From positions 620,001-684,000 of the forward strand of contig NZ_CP045994.1 in the NCBI RefSeq assembly GCF_016899425.1: DNA of 64,000 nt. Direction: 5' to 3'. Made by a program: the position numbers and the translations under genes. Below the pieces are notes generated by a model, which saw nothing but the letters and a program-made list of their open reading frames with translations, made no database searches and was not told the DNA's origin. Below, piece by piece: positions 30,649-41,048 of this stretch; position 1 is the stretch's first letter; each line of letters starts with the position of its first letter. The stretch is from Burkholderia sp. MS389. GTDB lineage: Bacteria > Pseudomonadota > Gammaproteobacteria > Burkholderiales > Burkholderiaceae.

Positions 30649-33648
30649 ATGCAAACCACCGACAACGCGACGTCCCAGTACGAGAGCGCCTCGAGCCGTC
30701 CGCTCGGCGGGACCGAACAGGGCGCGAAGGCGCTCGCGCCGCAGGCCACGTTCGCCGACTACAAGGTGATCCGCCGCAACGGCAGCGTGGTGTCGTTCGA
30801 ACCTTCGAAGATCGCGATCGCGGTGACCAAGGCTTTCCTGGCCGTCAATGGCGGGCAGGGCGCGGCATCGGCGCGCGTGCGCGAGCAGGTCGAACAACTG
30901 ACGCACAACGTCGTTCGCGCGCTCGTGCGCAGCCGCCCGAACGGCGGTACGTTCCATATCGAAGACATCCAGGACCAGGTCGAACTCGCGCTGATGCGCG
31001 GCGGCGAGCACAACGTCGCGCGTGCGTACGTGCTGTATCGCGAGAAGCGTCACCTCGAGCGCCAGCATGCGGGCGAGGAAGCGGCGGCAGCGGGCGGCGA
31101 GTCGACCACCGGCATCAACGTCGTCGACAACGGCGTCACGCGCCCGCTCGACCTGAACGCGCTGCGCGCGCTGATCGTGTCGGCGTGCGACGGCCTCGGC
31201 GCTGCGGTTAACCCTGACCCGATCGTCGCGGAGACGGTGAAGAACCTGTACGACGGCGTGCCGATGAGCCAGGTCTACGACTCGGCGATCCTCGCGGCGC
31301 GCACGATGATCGAAAAGGACCCGGCGTACAGCCAGGTCACGGCCCGCATCCTGCTGCACACGATCCGTCGCGAGATTCTCGGCGAGGAAGTCGTGCAGGC
31401 CGAGATGTCGACCCGCTACGCCGAATACTTCCCGCAGTTCCTGAAGCGCGGCGTCGACGCCGGCCTGCTCGACGACAAGCTGCTGCAGTTCGACCTGAAG
31501 CGCCTCGGCGAAGCGCTCGACGCGAACCGCGACCTGCAGTTCGGCTACCTCGGCCTGCAGACGCTGTACGACCGCTACTTCCTGCACGTCGAAGGCACCC
31601 GCATCGAAATGCCGCAGGCATTCTTCATGCGCGTCGCGATGGGCCTGTCGCTGAACGAGATCGACCGCGAAACGCGCGCGATCGAGTTCTACAACGTGCT
31701 GTCGAGCTTCGACTTCATGAGCTCGACGCCGACGCTGTTCAACTCGGGCACGCACCGCTCGCAGCTGTCGTCGTGCTACCTGACGACGGTCGCGGACGAT
31801 CTCGACGGCATCTACGAAGCGCTGAAGGAAAACGCGCTGCTGTCGAAGTTCGCCGGCGGCCTCGGCAACGACTGGACGCGCGTGCGCGCCCTCGGCTCGC
31901 ATATCAAGGGCACGAACGGCAAGTCGCAAGGCGTGGTGCCGTTCCTGAAGGTCGTGAACGACACGGCCGTCGCGGTGAACCAGGGCGGCAAGCGCAAGGG
32001 CGCGGTCTGCGCGTACCTCGAATCGTGGCACCTCGACATCGAGGAGTTCCTGGAGTTGCGCAAGAACACCGGTGACGACCGTCGCCGTACGCACGACATG
32101 AACACGGCGAACTGGATTCCCGACCTGTTCATGAAGCGCGTGATGGAAGGCGCCGACTGGACGCTGTTCTCGCCGTCGACCTGCCCGGACCTGCACGACA
32201 AGTTCGGCGCCGAATTCGAGAAGGCTTACACGGCTTACGAAGACAAGGTCGCGCGCGGCGAGATCAAGCTGTTCAAGAAGATCCCGGCGCAGCAGCTGTG
32301 GCGCAAGATGCTCGGCATGCTGTTCGAGACGGGCCACCCGTGGATCACGTTCAAGGATCCGTGCAACGTGCGCTCGCCGCAGCAGCACGTCGGCGTCGTC
32401 CATTCGTCGAACCTGTGCACGGAAATCACGCTGAATACGAGCGACACCGAAATCGCGGTGTGCAACCTGGGCTCGGTGAACCTCGTCGCCCACCTGGTGA
32501 AGCAGGCCGACGGCAGCTACGCGCTCGACCACGACAAGCTCAAGCGCACGATCAGCGTCGCGATGCGCATGCTCGACAACGTGATCGACATCAACTACTA
32601 CGCGGTGCCGAAGGCGCGTAACTCGAACCTGAAGCACCGCCCGGTCGGCATGGGCATCATGGGCTTCCAGGACTGCCTGCACCTGCTGCGCACGCCGTAC
32701 GCGTCGCAAGAGGCGGTCGAGTTCGCCGACCGTTCGATGGAAGCCGTCTGCTACTACGCGTACTACGCGTCGACCGAGCTGGCCGAAGAGCGCGGCCGCT
32801 ACTCGAGCTACCGCGGCTCGCTGTGGGATCGCGGCATCCTCCCGCAGGACACGCTGAAGCTGCTGACGGAGGCGCGCGGCGGCTACGTCGAGGTCGACAC
32901 GTCGGAATCGCTCGACTGGACGACGCTGCGTTCGCGGATCGCCGCGCACGGCATGCGCAACTCGAACTGCGTCGCGATCGCGCCGACGGCGACGATCTCG
33001 AACATCATCGGCGTGTCGGCCTGTATCGAGCCGACCTTCCAGAACCTGTACGTGAAGTCGAACCTGTCGGGCGAATTCACGGTGGTGAACGAGTACCTCG
33101 TCCGCGATCTGAAGGAACGCGGCCTGTGGGACGAAGTGATGGTCGCCGACCTGAAGTATTTCGACGGCATGCTGTCGCGCATCGACCGCATCCCGGCCGA
33201 CCTGCGCGCGATCTACGCGACCGCGTTCGAGGTCGACCCGACGTGGCTGGTCGAAGCGGCATCGCGTCGCCAGAAGTGGATCGACCAGGCGCAGTCGCTG
33301 AACATCTACATGGGCGGCGCGTCGGGCAAGAAGCTCGACGAGACCTACAAGCTCGCATGGCTGCGCGGCCTGAAGACGACCTACTACCTCCGCACGATGG
33401 CGGCGACGCACGTCGAGAAGTCGACGGTCGCACACGGCGCGCTGAACGCAGTGCCGACGGGCGGTGCGGGTGGCGGCTCGAGCAGCGGCGGCGCGCAAGG
33501 CGCGGCGGGCGGCTTCGGTGCGGCGGGCGGTGCGTCGTCGGGCGCGGTCAACGCGGCGCCGGCACTCGCGCCGGTCGAAGCGGATGGTCCGGTGTGCACG
33601 ATGCGTCCGGGCGACCCCGGCTTCGACGAGTGCGAAGCGTGCCAGTAA
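30649..33648 (+). CDS. nrdA: Class Ia ribonucleotide reductase, alpha subunit NrdA
   Basis: NrdA is the catalytic subunit that reduces ribonucleoside diphosphates. The 999-residue protein starts with an ATP-cone domain (VIRRNGSVVSFEPSKI) for dATP/ATP control, at about residues 39-130. The barrel has the NLCTEI and CNLGSVNL motifs. The tail GFDECEACQ ends with the C-terminal redox cysteine pair. A Gly/Ser/Ala-rich linker precedes that tail, as usual for the swinging arm. The ATG at 30649 is fixed by AGGAG at 30636-30640. nrdB follows 365 bases later. Confidence 0.97.
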   Translation: MQTTDNATSQYESASSRPLGGTEQGAKALAPQATFADYKVIRRNGSVVSFEPSKIAIAVTKAFLAVNGGQGAASARVREQVEQLTHNVVRALVRSRPNGGTFHIEDIQDQVELALMRGGEHNVARAYVLYREKRHLERQHAGEEAAAAGGESTTGINVVDNGVTRPLDLNALRALIVSACDGLGAAVNPDPIVAETVKNLYDGVPMSQVYDSAILAARTMIEKDPAYSQVTARILLHTIRREILGEEVVQAEMSTRYAEYFPQFLKRGVDAGLLDDKLLQFDLKRLGEALDANRDLQFGYLGLQTLYDRYFLHVEGTRIEMPQAFFMRVAMGLSLNEIDRETRAIEFYNVLSSFDFMSSTPTLFNSGTHRSQLSSCYLTTVADDLDGIYEALKENALLSKFAGGLGNDWTRVRALGSHIKGTNGKSQGVVPFLKVVNDTAVAVNQGGKRKGAVCAYLESWHLDIEEFLELRKNTGDDRRRTHDMNTANWIPDLFMKRVMEGADWTLFSPSTCPDLHDKFGAEFEKAYTAYEDKVARGEIKLFKKIPAQQLWRKMLGMLFETGHPWITFKDPCNVRSPQQHVGVVHSSNLCTEITLNTSDTEIAVCNLGSVNLVAHLVKQADGSYALDHDKLKRTISVAMRMLDNVIDINYYAVPKARNSNLKHRPVGMGIMGFQDCLHLLRTPYASQEAVEFADRSMEAVCYYAYYASTELAEERGRYSSYRGSLWDRGILPQDTLKLLTEARGGYVEVDTSESLDWTTLRSRIAAHGMRNSNCVAIAPTATISNIIGVSACIEPTFQNLYVKSNLSGEFTVVNEYLVRDLKERGLWDEVMVADLKYFDGMLSRIDRIPADLRAIYATAFEVDPTWLVEAASRRQKWIDQAQSLNIYMGGASGKKLDETYKLAWLRGLKTTYYLRTMAATHVEKSTVAHGALNAVPTGGAGGGSSSGGAQGAAGGFGAAGGASSGAVNAAPALAPVEADGPVCTMRPGDPGFDECEACQ

Positions 33649-34013
33649 CGCAGTGCGCCTGACCTGAGAAGCAGGCCTGCGCGGCGCACACGACGACCGA
33701 TCGAGGTTGAAGTGTGCGCCGCGCTCAACTAAAAAAATGATAAGGAATCTGTAACGCGACACCTGCGTTGCAGGCAATGACAAGCGATCGAAACATCTCC
33801 GACGGCGTCGCGTTTCGATCGGCGTTCGATGCGTCGAGCGCACCTCGCGATACACGCGCGACTCACATCGCGCGCTGCATGAACGACGATGCGTTGCTCA
33901 AAGTGTTGTATCGAGGTCGCAACGCGAATCGAAAAAAGGATTTTTCGTGAGCGAACCCTTTTATCGCTCAGGAAAAGATGGTACAAACCGTTCTAAATTG
34001 ATGGTGAGAATTT
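33649..34013 (+). other. 365-bp nrdA-nrdB intergenic region with a long hairpin
   Basis: Just after nrdA, GCGCGGCGCACAC (33679-33691) and GTGTGCGCCGCGC (33712-33724) form a perfect 13-base stem with a 20-base loop. No T run follows. A second small stem, CGAAAAA-agga-TTTTTCG, lies at about 33931-33948. I found no gene in the gap. The spacing is long for two genes of one enzyme. Confidence 0.6.
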
Positions 34014-35225
34014 ATGCTCAACTGGGATGACGAGAAGACTGCCGTAACCCCCGCGAGCGGAGCGCAGCAAAACGCGATGCGCACCTCCGCCGGGATGGCT
34101 GTCGGAATGCAGGCTGCAACGCCTGCCGCCCATCAGGTCCGCGACATTTTCGAAGGCGATCTTGCGGTGCCGCCGCAAGCATCGGCTGTTCCCGCCGGCG
34201 GGTCGGAAGCGCGGGTCAATGTCGCCGACAAGCGCATCATCAACGGCCAGACTGACGTCAATCAGCTGGTGCCGTTCAAGTACAAGTGGGCGTGGGAAAA
34301 GTATCTGGCCGGTTGCGCGAACCACTGGATGCCGCAGGAAATCAACATGTCCCGCGACATCGCACTGTGGAAGGACCCGAACGGTCTGACCGAGGACGAG
34401 CGCCGCATCGTGAAGCGCAACCTCGGCTTCTTCGTGACGGCCGATTCGCTCGCGGCGAACAACATCGTGCTCGGCACGTACCGCCACATCACGGCGCCGG
34501 AGTGCCGGCAGTTCCTGCTGCGCCAGGCGTTCGAGGAAGCGATCCACACGCACGCGTACCAATACATCGTCGAATCGCTCGGCCTCGACGAAGGCGAGAT
34601 CTTCAACGCGTATCACGAGGTCACGTCGATCCGCGCGAAGGACGAATTCCTGATCCCGTTCATTCATACGCTGACGGACCCGGCCTTCAAGACCGGCACG
34701 CTCGAAGCGGATCAGAAGCTGCTGAAGTCGCTGATCGTGTTCGCCTGCATCATGGAAGGCCTGTTCTTCTATGTCGGGTTTACGCAGATCCTCGCACTCG
34801 GCCGCCAGAACAAGATGACGGGTGCTGCAGAGCAATACCAGTACATCCTGCGTGACGAGTCGATGCACTGCAACTTCGGCATCGACCTGATCAACCAGAT
34901 CAAGCTCGAGAACCCGCATCTGTGGACCGCGGAATTCCGCGCCGAGATCCGCGAGCTGTTCAAGCAGGCTGTCGAACTCGAATACCGCTACGCCGAGGAC
35001 ACGATGCCACGCGGCGTGCTGGGTTTGAACGCGTCGATGTTCAAGAGCTATCTGCGCTTCATCAGCAACCGCCGTTGCCAGCAGATCGGCCTCGACCCGC
35101 TGTATCCGAACGAGGAAAACCCGTTCCCGTGGATGAGCGAGATGATCGACCTGAAGAAGGAACGCAACTTCTTCGAGACGCGTGTGATCGAGTATCAGAC
35201 GGGGGGCGCGCTGTCCTGGGAATAA
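34014..35225 (+). CDS. nrdB: Class Ia ribonucleotide reductase, beta subunit NrdB
   Basis: NrdB carries the di-iron centre and tyrosyl radical. The 403-residue protein has the iron-ligand helices [12 protein letters not shown] and [13 protein letters not shown], and the body of the R2 fold ([20 protein letters not shown] onward). The ATG at 34014 gives [10 protein letters not shown], with an N-terminal region longer and less conserved than in E. coli NrdB. The Shine-Dalgarno is weak (gatggtgag). Confidence 0.95.
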   Translation: MLNWDDEKTAVTPASGAQQNAMRTSAGMAVGMQAATPAAHQVRDIFEGDLAVPPQASAVPAGGSEARVNVADKRIINGQTDVNQLVPFKYKWAWEKYLAGCANHWMPQEINMSRDIALWKDPNGLTEDERRIVKRNLGFFVTADSLAANNIVLGTYRHITAPECRQFLLRQAFEEAIHTHAYQYIVESLGLDEGEIFNAYHEVTSIRAKDEFLIPFIHTLTDPAFKTGTLEADQKLLKSLIVFACIMEGLFFYVGFTQILALGRQNKMTGAAEQYQYILRDESMHCNFGIDLINQIKLENPHLWTAEFRAEIRELFKQAVELEYRYAEDTMPRGVLGLNASMFKSYLRFISNRRCQQIGLDPLYPNEENPFPWMSEMIDLKKERNFFETRVIEYQTGGALSWE

Positions 35226-35662
35226 CCCGCAGCAGCGAACCCGTTACATGATGGAGCAGCCGGTGGCCTCTCGGCCCTGGCCCAAGGTTTAGGAGCAAGA
35301 ACGCCTGATGCAAAGCATGCCCGGTGCCTTAACGGCCCAACGATACGACAGGCACTTTGCGAACCCTTCAGTGGGATGGGCAAACTTCCCTCCGGAAAAA
35401 GCGGACGGCCGTGTGGCGGTCCGCTTGATCAAGCGATTAGGGGTAGCGGCGCGAGGTGCGCCGGCTACCGACTTGATTTGGCGTGCGAGGCCATGGGGTC
35501 ACGCGCGCCATACCGTATTCATTAGCGTAAGCGCGCGGTATCTGCGTACGCCGATGAATAGCCCGCTTCGAAGCGCACGTCCTGAACAGCGTCCGCGGGA
35601 AGCGGGTTTTGACGAAGGGTGTAGTTTGAACTGACTCTCATCTGAACCTGAAGGAGAACAAC
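35226..35662 (+). other. 437-bp gap between nrdB and the histone-like gene
   Basis: I see no convincing gene. AAGCGGAC (35399-35406) and GTCCGCTT (35419-35426) form an eight-base stem with no T run, possibly at the end of the nrdB transcript. A clear ribosome site, AAGGAGA at 35650-35656, serves the next gene. The first part (35226-35400) is unusual in composition and could hold a small RNA, but nothing there is recognised. Confidence 0.45.
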
Positions 35663-36313
<651 letters not shown>

Positions 36314-36359
36314 TCGCGGCTGAGCAGCATCACCCGGACACGCACGTGGTGTCCGTGGG

Positions 36360-36377
36360 TTGAGTAGCGCTACTCAA
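36360..36377. promoter_or_regulatory. Perfect 18-bp palindrome downstream of the histone-like gene
   Basis: TTGAGTAGCGCTACTCAA is its own reverse complement. It lies 46 bases past the stop, three bases before a strong terminator. It may be an operator or simply a second hairpin at the 3' end. Confidence 0.45.
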
Positions 36378-36379
36378 TC

Positions 36380-36415
36380 AATCCCGCCATCTGGCTCAGA
36401 TGGCGGGATTTTTTT
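36380..36415 (+). terminator. Intrinsic terminator of the histone-like gene
   Basis: AATCCCGCCATCT and AGATGGCGGGATT pair perfectly over 13 bases around a five-base loop, followed by T5. Confidence 0.93.
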
Positions 36416-36485
36416 CGTTCGCACGAGTCGCCGATGGGCCGCCGATGAGCTGGCCGACGCGGGCGCGGATGAAAACGGGCGGACG

Positions 36486-36519
36486 AAAAAAAACGCATGT
36501 GCGGCTTCGCACATGCGTT
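36486..36519 (-). terminator. Intrinsic terminator of the glycine-zipper lipoprotein gene
   Basis: On the minus strand, AACGCATGTGCG pairs with CGCACATGCGTT around a four-base loop and runs into T8. It lies 36 bases past the stop of the lipoprotein gene. Confidence 0.92.
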
Positions 36520-36554
36520 CGACCGCGGCTTGCGCCGCGCGCTGAGGATACCGG

Positions 36555-37028
36555 TTAGTGCGTGACGCGCGTGACGCCGCCGCTCGACAGCAGGCGTACG
36601 CGCTCGCCGGCGCGGAATGCTTCGCCGCTGGCTGCCTGCGTGATCGAGCGCAGATCGCCGTTGTCGAGGCGCACGGTAATTTCGACACCGTTCGCCGTGC
36701 TGAGGTTTTCGCCGACCGCGTTACCCGCGACCGCGCCGACGAGGCCGCCGGCAATCGCCGTCAGGATCGAGCCTTTGCCGCCGCCGATCGCGCTGCCCGC
36801 GACCGCGCCGAGCGCGCCGCCGCCGAGCGTGCCGATCGCGCTGCCGCCGCCGTCGGACTGGATGCGCACCGCACGGACGCTTTCGACCGTGCCCATGCGG
36901 ACCGTCTGTTCGCGCTGCGCCTGGCCGACGCTATAGACATCCGCCGAACCGGGTGCCGTGAAGCAGCCGGCGAGAGTCAGCGTGGCCGTCAGCATGGCCG
37001 CGAGCGTGAGGGTTTTTTTCGTCAACAT
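36555..37028 (-). CDS. Glycine-zipper outer-membrane lipoprotein (SlyB/PcP type)
   Basis: A 157-residue protein with a signal peptide ending in the lipobox LAGC (residues 19-22). In the middle it has the glycine-zipper 2TM segment (GALGAVAGSAIGGGKGSILTAIAG and on), then a small C-terminal beta domain (VEITVRLDNGDLRSITQ). SlyB-like proteins sit in the outer membrane and are linked to envelope stress. The ATG at 37028 is the natural start. A terminator follows, and the kinase gene ends 19 bases upstream. Confidence 0.88.
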   Translation of the reverse strand: MLTKKTLTLAAMLTATLTLAGCFTAPGSADVYSVGQAQREQTVRMGTVESVRAVRIQSDGGGSAIGTLGGGALGAVAGSAIGGGKGSILTAIAGGLVGAVAGNAVGENLSTANGVEITVRLDNGDLRSITQAASGEAFRAGERVRLLSSGGVTRVTH

Positions 37029-37047
37029 CTTTGCTCTCCCACAATAT

Positions 37048-37986
37048 TCATTTGAGACTGTAACCGAACGCAGTCTCGAAGCGTGCGTCGATTTCGGCGC
37101 GCGTCAGGTCGTAAGTCTGGGGCCCTTGATGGGCGATCTTGAGGGAGCCCATCAGGCTCGCGAGGCGGCCGGTGGTTGCCCAGTCGAGGCCGTGCTCGAT
37201 GCCGTACAGCAGGCCGCCCCGGAAGGCGTCGCCGCAGCCGGTCGGATCGGCGATGCGCTCGGCCGGCACGACCGGAATCTGCTCCGCACCCTGCTTGTGG
37301 CGGATGGTCGCGCCGTGCTCGCCACGCGTGATGACGAGCGCGTCGACCCGGCTGGCGATTTCATCTTCGGACCATCCCGTCTTGTCGCTCACCAGCTTGG
37401 CCTCGTAGTCGTTGACCGCGACATAGGTCGCAAGTTCAATGCTGCGGCGCAGCGTCGCACCGTCGAACAGCGGCAGGCCCTGGCCCGGATCGAACACGAA
37501 CGGCACACCGGCCTTGGCGAGCTCTTCCACGTGCTGCACCATCCCGTCGAAGCCGTCCGGACCGACGATCGCCAGCTTGATGTCCGGCGCGTCGCCCGCG
37601 TGGTTCAGGTGCGACTGCATCATCGCGCCCGGGTGGAACGCGGTGATCTGGTTGTTGTCGAGATCGGTCGTGATCATCGCTTGCGCGGTGTACGTATCGG
37701 GTAGCACGCGAACGTGATCGCGGCGCAGGCCGAGCTGGTCGAACCGATCGAGATACGGCTGCGCGTCGAACGCGCCCATCGTGGCCATGATGCGCGCATC
37801 GCCGCCGAGCAGGTGCAGCGCGTAGGCGATGTTGCCCGCGCAGCCGCCGAATTCGCGGCGCATCGTCGGCACGAGGAAGCTCAGGTTGATGAGGTGCACC
37901 TGGTCGGGCAGGATGTGCTCGCGGAACCGCCCTTCGAAGGTCATGATGGAGTCGTAGGCGATCGAGCCGCAAATCAGCGTAGCCAA
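37048..37986 (-). CDS. PfkB-family sugar/nucleoside kinase (adenosine kinase type)
   Basis: A 312-residue ribokinase-fold enzyme. The catalytic signature is ADPTGCGDAFRGG near the C-terminus, with the catalytic Asp in GCGDAF. The N-terminal GGCAGNIAYALHLLGG loop covers the substrate. In Burkholderia such proteins act as broad nucleoside kinases, which would fit purine salvage; the substrate here is inferred. The start is a TTG at 37986, with AGGA about 13 bases upstream. The TTG is the only reasonable start before MATLICGSIAYD-like homology. Confidence 0.86.
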   Translation of the reverse strand: MATLICGSIAYDSIMTFEGRFREHILPDQVHLINLSFLVPTMRREFGGCAGNIAYALHLLGGDARIMATMGAFDAQPYLDRFDQLGLRRDHVRVLPDTYTAQAMITTDLDNNQITAFHPGAMMQSHLNHAGDAPDIKLAIVGPDGFDGMVQHVEELAKAGVPFVFDPGQGLPLFDGATLRRSIELATYVAVNDYEAKLVSDKTGWSEDEIASRVDALVITRGEHGATIRHKQGAEQIPVVPAERIADPTGCGDAFRGGLLYGIEHGLDWATTGRLASLMGSLKIAHQGPQTYDLTRAEIDARFETAFGYSLK

Positions 37987-38071
37987 GGTGTGCGTTCCTG
38001 TAGAAATGAGGGGCCCTGCGCGACAACGCCGCGCGAAGGGCGCGGCGCGGCAGGGGAAAGCGGAAGAAAGC

Positions 38072-38575
38072 TTACTTCAGTGCGGCGAGCGCTGCATCGT
38101 AGTTCGGCTCGTCCTTGATTTCGCCGACGAGTTCCGCATGGATCACCTTGTCCTGCGCGTCGAGCACGACCACCGCGCGTGCGGTCAGGCCGTTCAGCGG
38201 TCCGCTCGTCACGTCGACGCCGTAGGCGTTCGCGAACGCGCGGCCGGTGCGGAACGTCGATGCCGTCACGACGTTCGCGAGGCCTTCGGTCGTGCAGAAG
38301 CGCGTGGCGGCGAACGGCAGGTCGGCGGACACGACGATCACGACCGTGTTGTCGAGCGACGACGCGGCTTCGTTGAACTTGCGGGTCGACGTCGCGCAGG
38401 TCGGCGTGTCGAGGCTCGGCACGATGTTCAGTACCTTGCGCTTGCCGGCGAAGCTGGCGAGCGTCAGATCGGCGAGATCCTTGCCGACCAGCTTGAAATC
38501 GGCGGCTTGCGCGCCGACGGCCGGGAATGTGCCGGCGAGATCGATCGGGTTGCCACCCAGCGTAACTTTGCTCAT
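38072..38575 (-). CDS. tpx: Thiol peroxidase Tpx
   Basis: Tpx is an atypical 2-Cys peroxiredoxin that uses thioredoxin to reduce peroxides, with lipid hydroperoxides preferred in E. coli. The 167-residue protein has the peroxidatic Cys60 in [12 protein letters not shown] and the resolving Cys94 in RFCTTEGL. The ATG at 38575 gives [11 protein letters not shown] long in-frame extension upstream is low-complexity and not part of the protein. It lies between the PfkB kinase and a DUF3426 membrane protein. Confidence 0.96.
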   Translation of the reverse strand: MSKVTLGGNPIDLAGTFPAVGAQAADFKLVGKDLADLTLASFAGKRKVLNIVPSLDTPTCATSTRKFNEAASSLDNTVVIVVSADLPFAATRFCTTEGLANVVTASTFRTGRAFANAYGVDVTSGPLNGLTARAVVVLDAQDKVIHAELVGEIKDEPNYDAALAALK

Positions 38576-38646
38576 GTTCGTGCTCCGAAATAGCGCGCCG
38601 CTCGGGCGCGCGGGTTGAGACGGGCGCGCAAGCGCGCCGCGGCGCG

Positions 38647-40098
38647 TCACGGATAGAAGATCTGGACGCGGAAATTCGAGGCGGGCGTGCCGTTCGTTTC
38701 GAGGCGGACGACCATCGTCTGCGTCGTGCCGGGCGGCAGCCCGGCGTCGATCGGCGTGCCCGGGCGCACGTAGTCGCGCGGCGCGAGCACGCGGCGCACG
38801 GTGACGTGATTGGTGTCGTCGAGCAGCGTGAGTTCGAGCGACGGGTATGCGAGCGCGACGCGGTAGCGGTTCGTCAGCGGCACCTTCAGTTCGAGCTCGC
38901 GCGGGCCGTCGAGCTGGCGCAGGTCGGTCGGCTCGAGCCGCAGCCCGTCGATCGCGCGCGGCGGCGTGACCGTGCAGCCGAGCGGCGCGCACGCCTGCCG
39001 GAACCAGCCCTGCGTGACGGGCCAGTAGATCATTAGCGTCTCGCGCTGCCACCACGCCAGTTGCGCGACGAGCAGCCCGACCAGCGCGGCCGCGACGAGG
39101 CCGCCGAAAAAGCCGCCGAGCATCCCGCGTCGCTGCGGCGCGCGCGTCTCGCGCGTGACGGCGAAGTGCGGGCGATCGTCGTCGGTCAGGGCGGCGGGGA
39201 AGGGGGCGACCGGCTGGGCGACCGGTTGGACGTCGGGCTGGGCCGGCGGTTGGGTGACCGTCCGGGCGACCGGTTCATCGGTTGCCGCCGCGGTCGACGC
39301 GTTGTCGTGCCGGGTGAAGGTGCCGGGTTCCGATGCGGTCTCGGCTTCGGTGAAGGCCGGTGCGGGCGTGAACGCGAAACGGGGTTCGCGCGGCGCGCGT
39401 TCGTCGTCCGGCGCCACGAAGTGCGCGGGGACGACGGGTTCGATCGGCGCGGGTTCGACCGGTCCGGCGGCGGTTTCCGTGTCGGACGGAACGTGAGCGA
39501 CGAAGCGGGGCTCGCGCGGATCGCGCTCGACGGGCGCGATGGGTACGGGCGACGGCGCGGCTTCTTCGGTTTCGTGCGGTTCGTGCCGCGTCTGCGGCGA
39601 ATGCGGTTCGGCCGGTTGCTCGACGGCAGCCGAAGCATCGAGCTCGGCCGGCGACGACGCGAACGGCTCGGGCGTACCCGACAGGTGGACGACGCCCGCT
39701 TCCGTGGACGGCAGCGCGAGCGGTATCAACGGCTCGGTTCGCACGGTCTCGACGCTGTGCTGCAGCGACGGATCGACGCCGGCGTCGAGCCACGGCGCCC
39801 ACATGTCCCAGCCTTCCGGCTTGTAATCGGCGCCGGTCGGCAATTCGGGCGGCGCGTCGGCGGTGAACAGCCGGGCCGGGGCGGCCTGCTGCGGATGCGC
39901 GTCGCCGCCGTGCGGCGCGGCAGCCGGCTCGGTTAATGCCGGCTCGGGCTGCGGCGCGTACTCGGGAACGAGCGATTCGGCGGCGTTGAAGACTTCGTGG
40001 CAATGGCCGCAGCGCACGAGCCCCTGATGCAGCGAGAGCTGTTCCTGCTGCAGCCGGAAGACGGTTTCGCAATGAGGGCAGCGCGTCGCAAGAAGCAT
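38647..40098 (-). CDS. Zinc-ribbon membrane protein with DUF3426 domain
   Basis: The 483-residue protein starts with an MJ0042-type zinc ribbon (Cys7, Cys10, Cys30, Cys33). A long Pro/Ala/Glu-rich region of about 270 residues follows. A single membrane span ([19 protein letters not shown]) precedes the C-terminal DUF3426 domain, whose strands include [15 protein letters not shown] and [10 protein letters not shown]. The order zinc ribbon, linker, membrane, extracytoplasmic domain suggests a sensor or scaffold; no function is known. It is encoded next to prmA in many betaproteobacteria. The stop-start gap to prmA is 45 bases. Confidence 0.8.
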   Translation of the reverse strand: MLLATRCPHCETVFRLQQEQLSLHQGLVRCGHCHEVFNAAESLVPEYAPQPEPALTEPAAAPHGGDAHPQQAAPARLFTADAPPELPTGADYKPEGWDMWAPWLDAGVDPSLQHSVETVRTEPLIPLALPSTEAGVVHLSGTPEPFASSPAELDASAAVEQPAEPHSPQTRHEPHETEEAAPSPVPIAPVERDPREPRFVAHVPSDTETAAGPVEPAPIEPVVPAHFVAPDDERAPREPRFAFTPAPAFTEAETASEPGTFTRHDNASTAAATDEPVARTVTQPPAQPDVQPVAQPVAPFPAALTDDDRPHFAVTRETRAPQRRGMLGGFFGGLVAAALVGLLVAQLAWWQRETLMIYWPVTQGWFRQACAPLGCTVTPPRAIDGLRLEPTDLRQLDGPRELELKVPLTNRYRVALAYPSLELTLLDDTNHVTVRRVLAPRDYVRPGTPIDAGLPPGTTQTMVVRLETNGTPASNFRVQIFYP

Positions 40099-40143
40099 GT
40101 CGAGCCGGGCGGCCTGCTGGCCAGAGTGAAGGACAGCGCTATT

Positions 40144-41046
40144 CTAATGGCTTTCGCGGCGCGTTCCGGCAAGGCATACCCAGCCTTCGTGTTCGCGCCA
40201 GACCGAAATGTCGACGTAGCGCGCATAAACGGCCGCGACTTCGTCCGCCTGGCGCGCGAGCACGCCCGACAGCGCGATGCGCCCGCCCGGCTTGACCTTC
40301 GATGCGAGCATCGACGCCATCAGCTTCAGCGGATTCGACAGGATGTTCGCGACGACGATGTCGAATTCGCCGTCCGGGCACGCATCGGGCAGCCCGTACG
40401 TAACTTCCGCCCGGTTGCGTTCGCTGTTCTGGCGCGCCGATTCGACTGCCTGCGGATCGATGTCGATGCCGATCACGGGGTTCGCCCCGCATTTCTTCGC
40501 GAGGATCGCGAGAATGCCCGAGCCGCAGCCGTAGTCGAGCACCGACTGACCGGGCTTCACCGACTGCTCGAGCCACTCCATGCACAGACGGGTCGTCGGA
40601 TGGCTGCCGGTGCCGAATGCGAGGCCGGGGTCGAGCTCGAGGACGAGCGCATCGGGATCGGGCGCGTCGTGCCACGACGGCACGACCCAGATCCGCTCGC
40701 CGATCGGAATCGGCTCGAACTGCGACTGCGTGAGCCGCACCCAGTCCTGCTCCTCGACTTCGCGCACGACGAACTGGGGCGTCTCGGCGAGGCCGATCTC
40801 GTTCGCGGCCGCCGCGAGCAGCACGGCCGGCTCGTGATCGGCCGACAGCAGCGCGACCACGCGCGAGTGCTGCCACGCGGTGCGATCGGGCACGAGGCCC
40901 GGCTCGCCGAAGAGCGGCTGTTCGTCGGGCGTGTCGGCGTCGGCGTCCTCGACGGACACCGACAGCGCGCCGAGATCGAGCAGTGCGTCGGACAGGGCCT
41001 CCGCATGCTCGCGGGCCAGTTCGACGACGAGTTCGCGATAACTCAT
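40144..41046 (-). CDS. prmA: Ribosomal protein L11 methyltransferase PrmA
   Basis: PrmA adds methyl groups to L11. The 300-residue protein has an N-terminal recognition domain and the SAM-binding motif [17 protein letters not shown], followed by [11 protein letters not shown] and NILSNPL (motif IV, NxLxxPL here). The ATG at 41046 is two bases past the accC stop, showing co-transcription with accB-accC. Confidence 0.96.
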   Translation of the reverse strand: MSYRELVVELAREHAEALSDALLDLGALSVSVEDADADTPDEQPLFGEPGLVPDRTAWQHSRVVALLSADHEPAVLLAAAANEIGLAETPQFVVREVEEQDWVRLTQSQFEPIPIGERIWVVPSWHDAPDPDALVLELDPGLAFGTGSHPTTRLCMEWLEQSVKPGQSVLDYGCGSGILAILAKKCGANPVIGIDIDPQAVESARQNSERNRAEVTYGLPDACPDGEFDIVVANILSNPLKLMASMLASKVKPGGRIALSGVLARQADEVAAVYARYVDISVWREHEGWVCLAGTRRESH

Positions 41047-41048
41047 GC

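Noticed and set aside
30421..33855. A very long open frame on the minus strand, opposite nrdA
   Set aside because: It is rich in Arg, His, Val and Asp with no domain I recognise, and it lies wholly opposite a well-supported gene. High G+C codon use commonly leaves such antisense frames open.
33729..33986. Minus-strand frame in the nrdA-nrdB gap as a gene
   Set aside because: Arg/Cys-rich with no known motif and no ribosome site; the gap is better explained as leader.
35308..35634. Plus-strand frame of about 108 codons after nrdB as a gene
   Set aside because: No ribosome site, no hydrophobic or conserved motif; the codon composition is unlike nearby genes.
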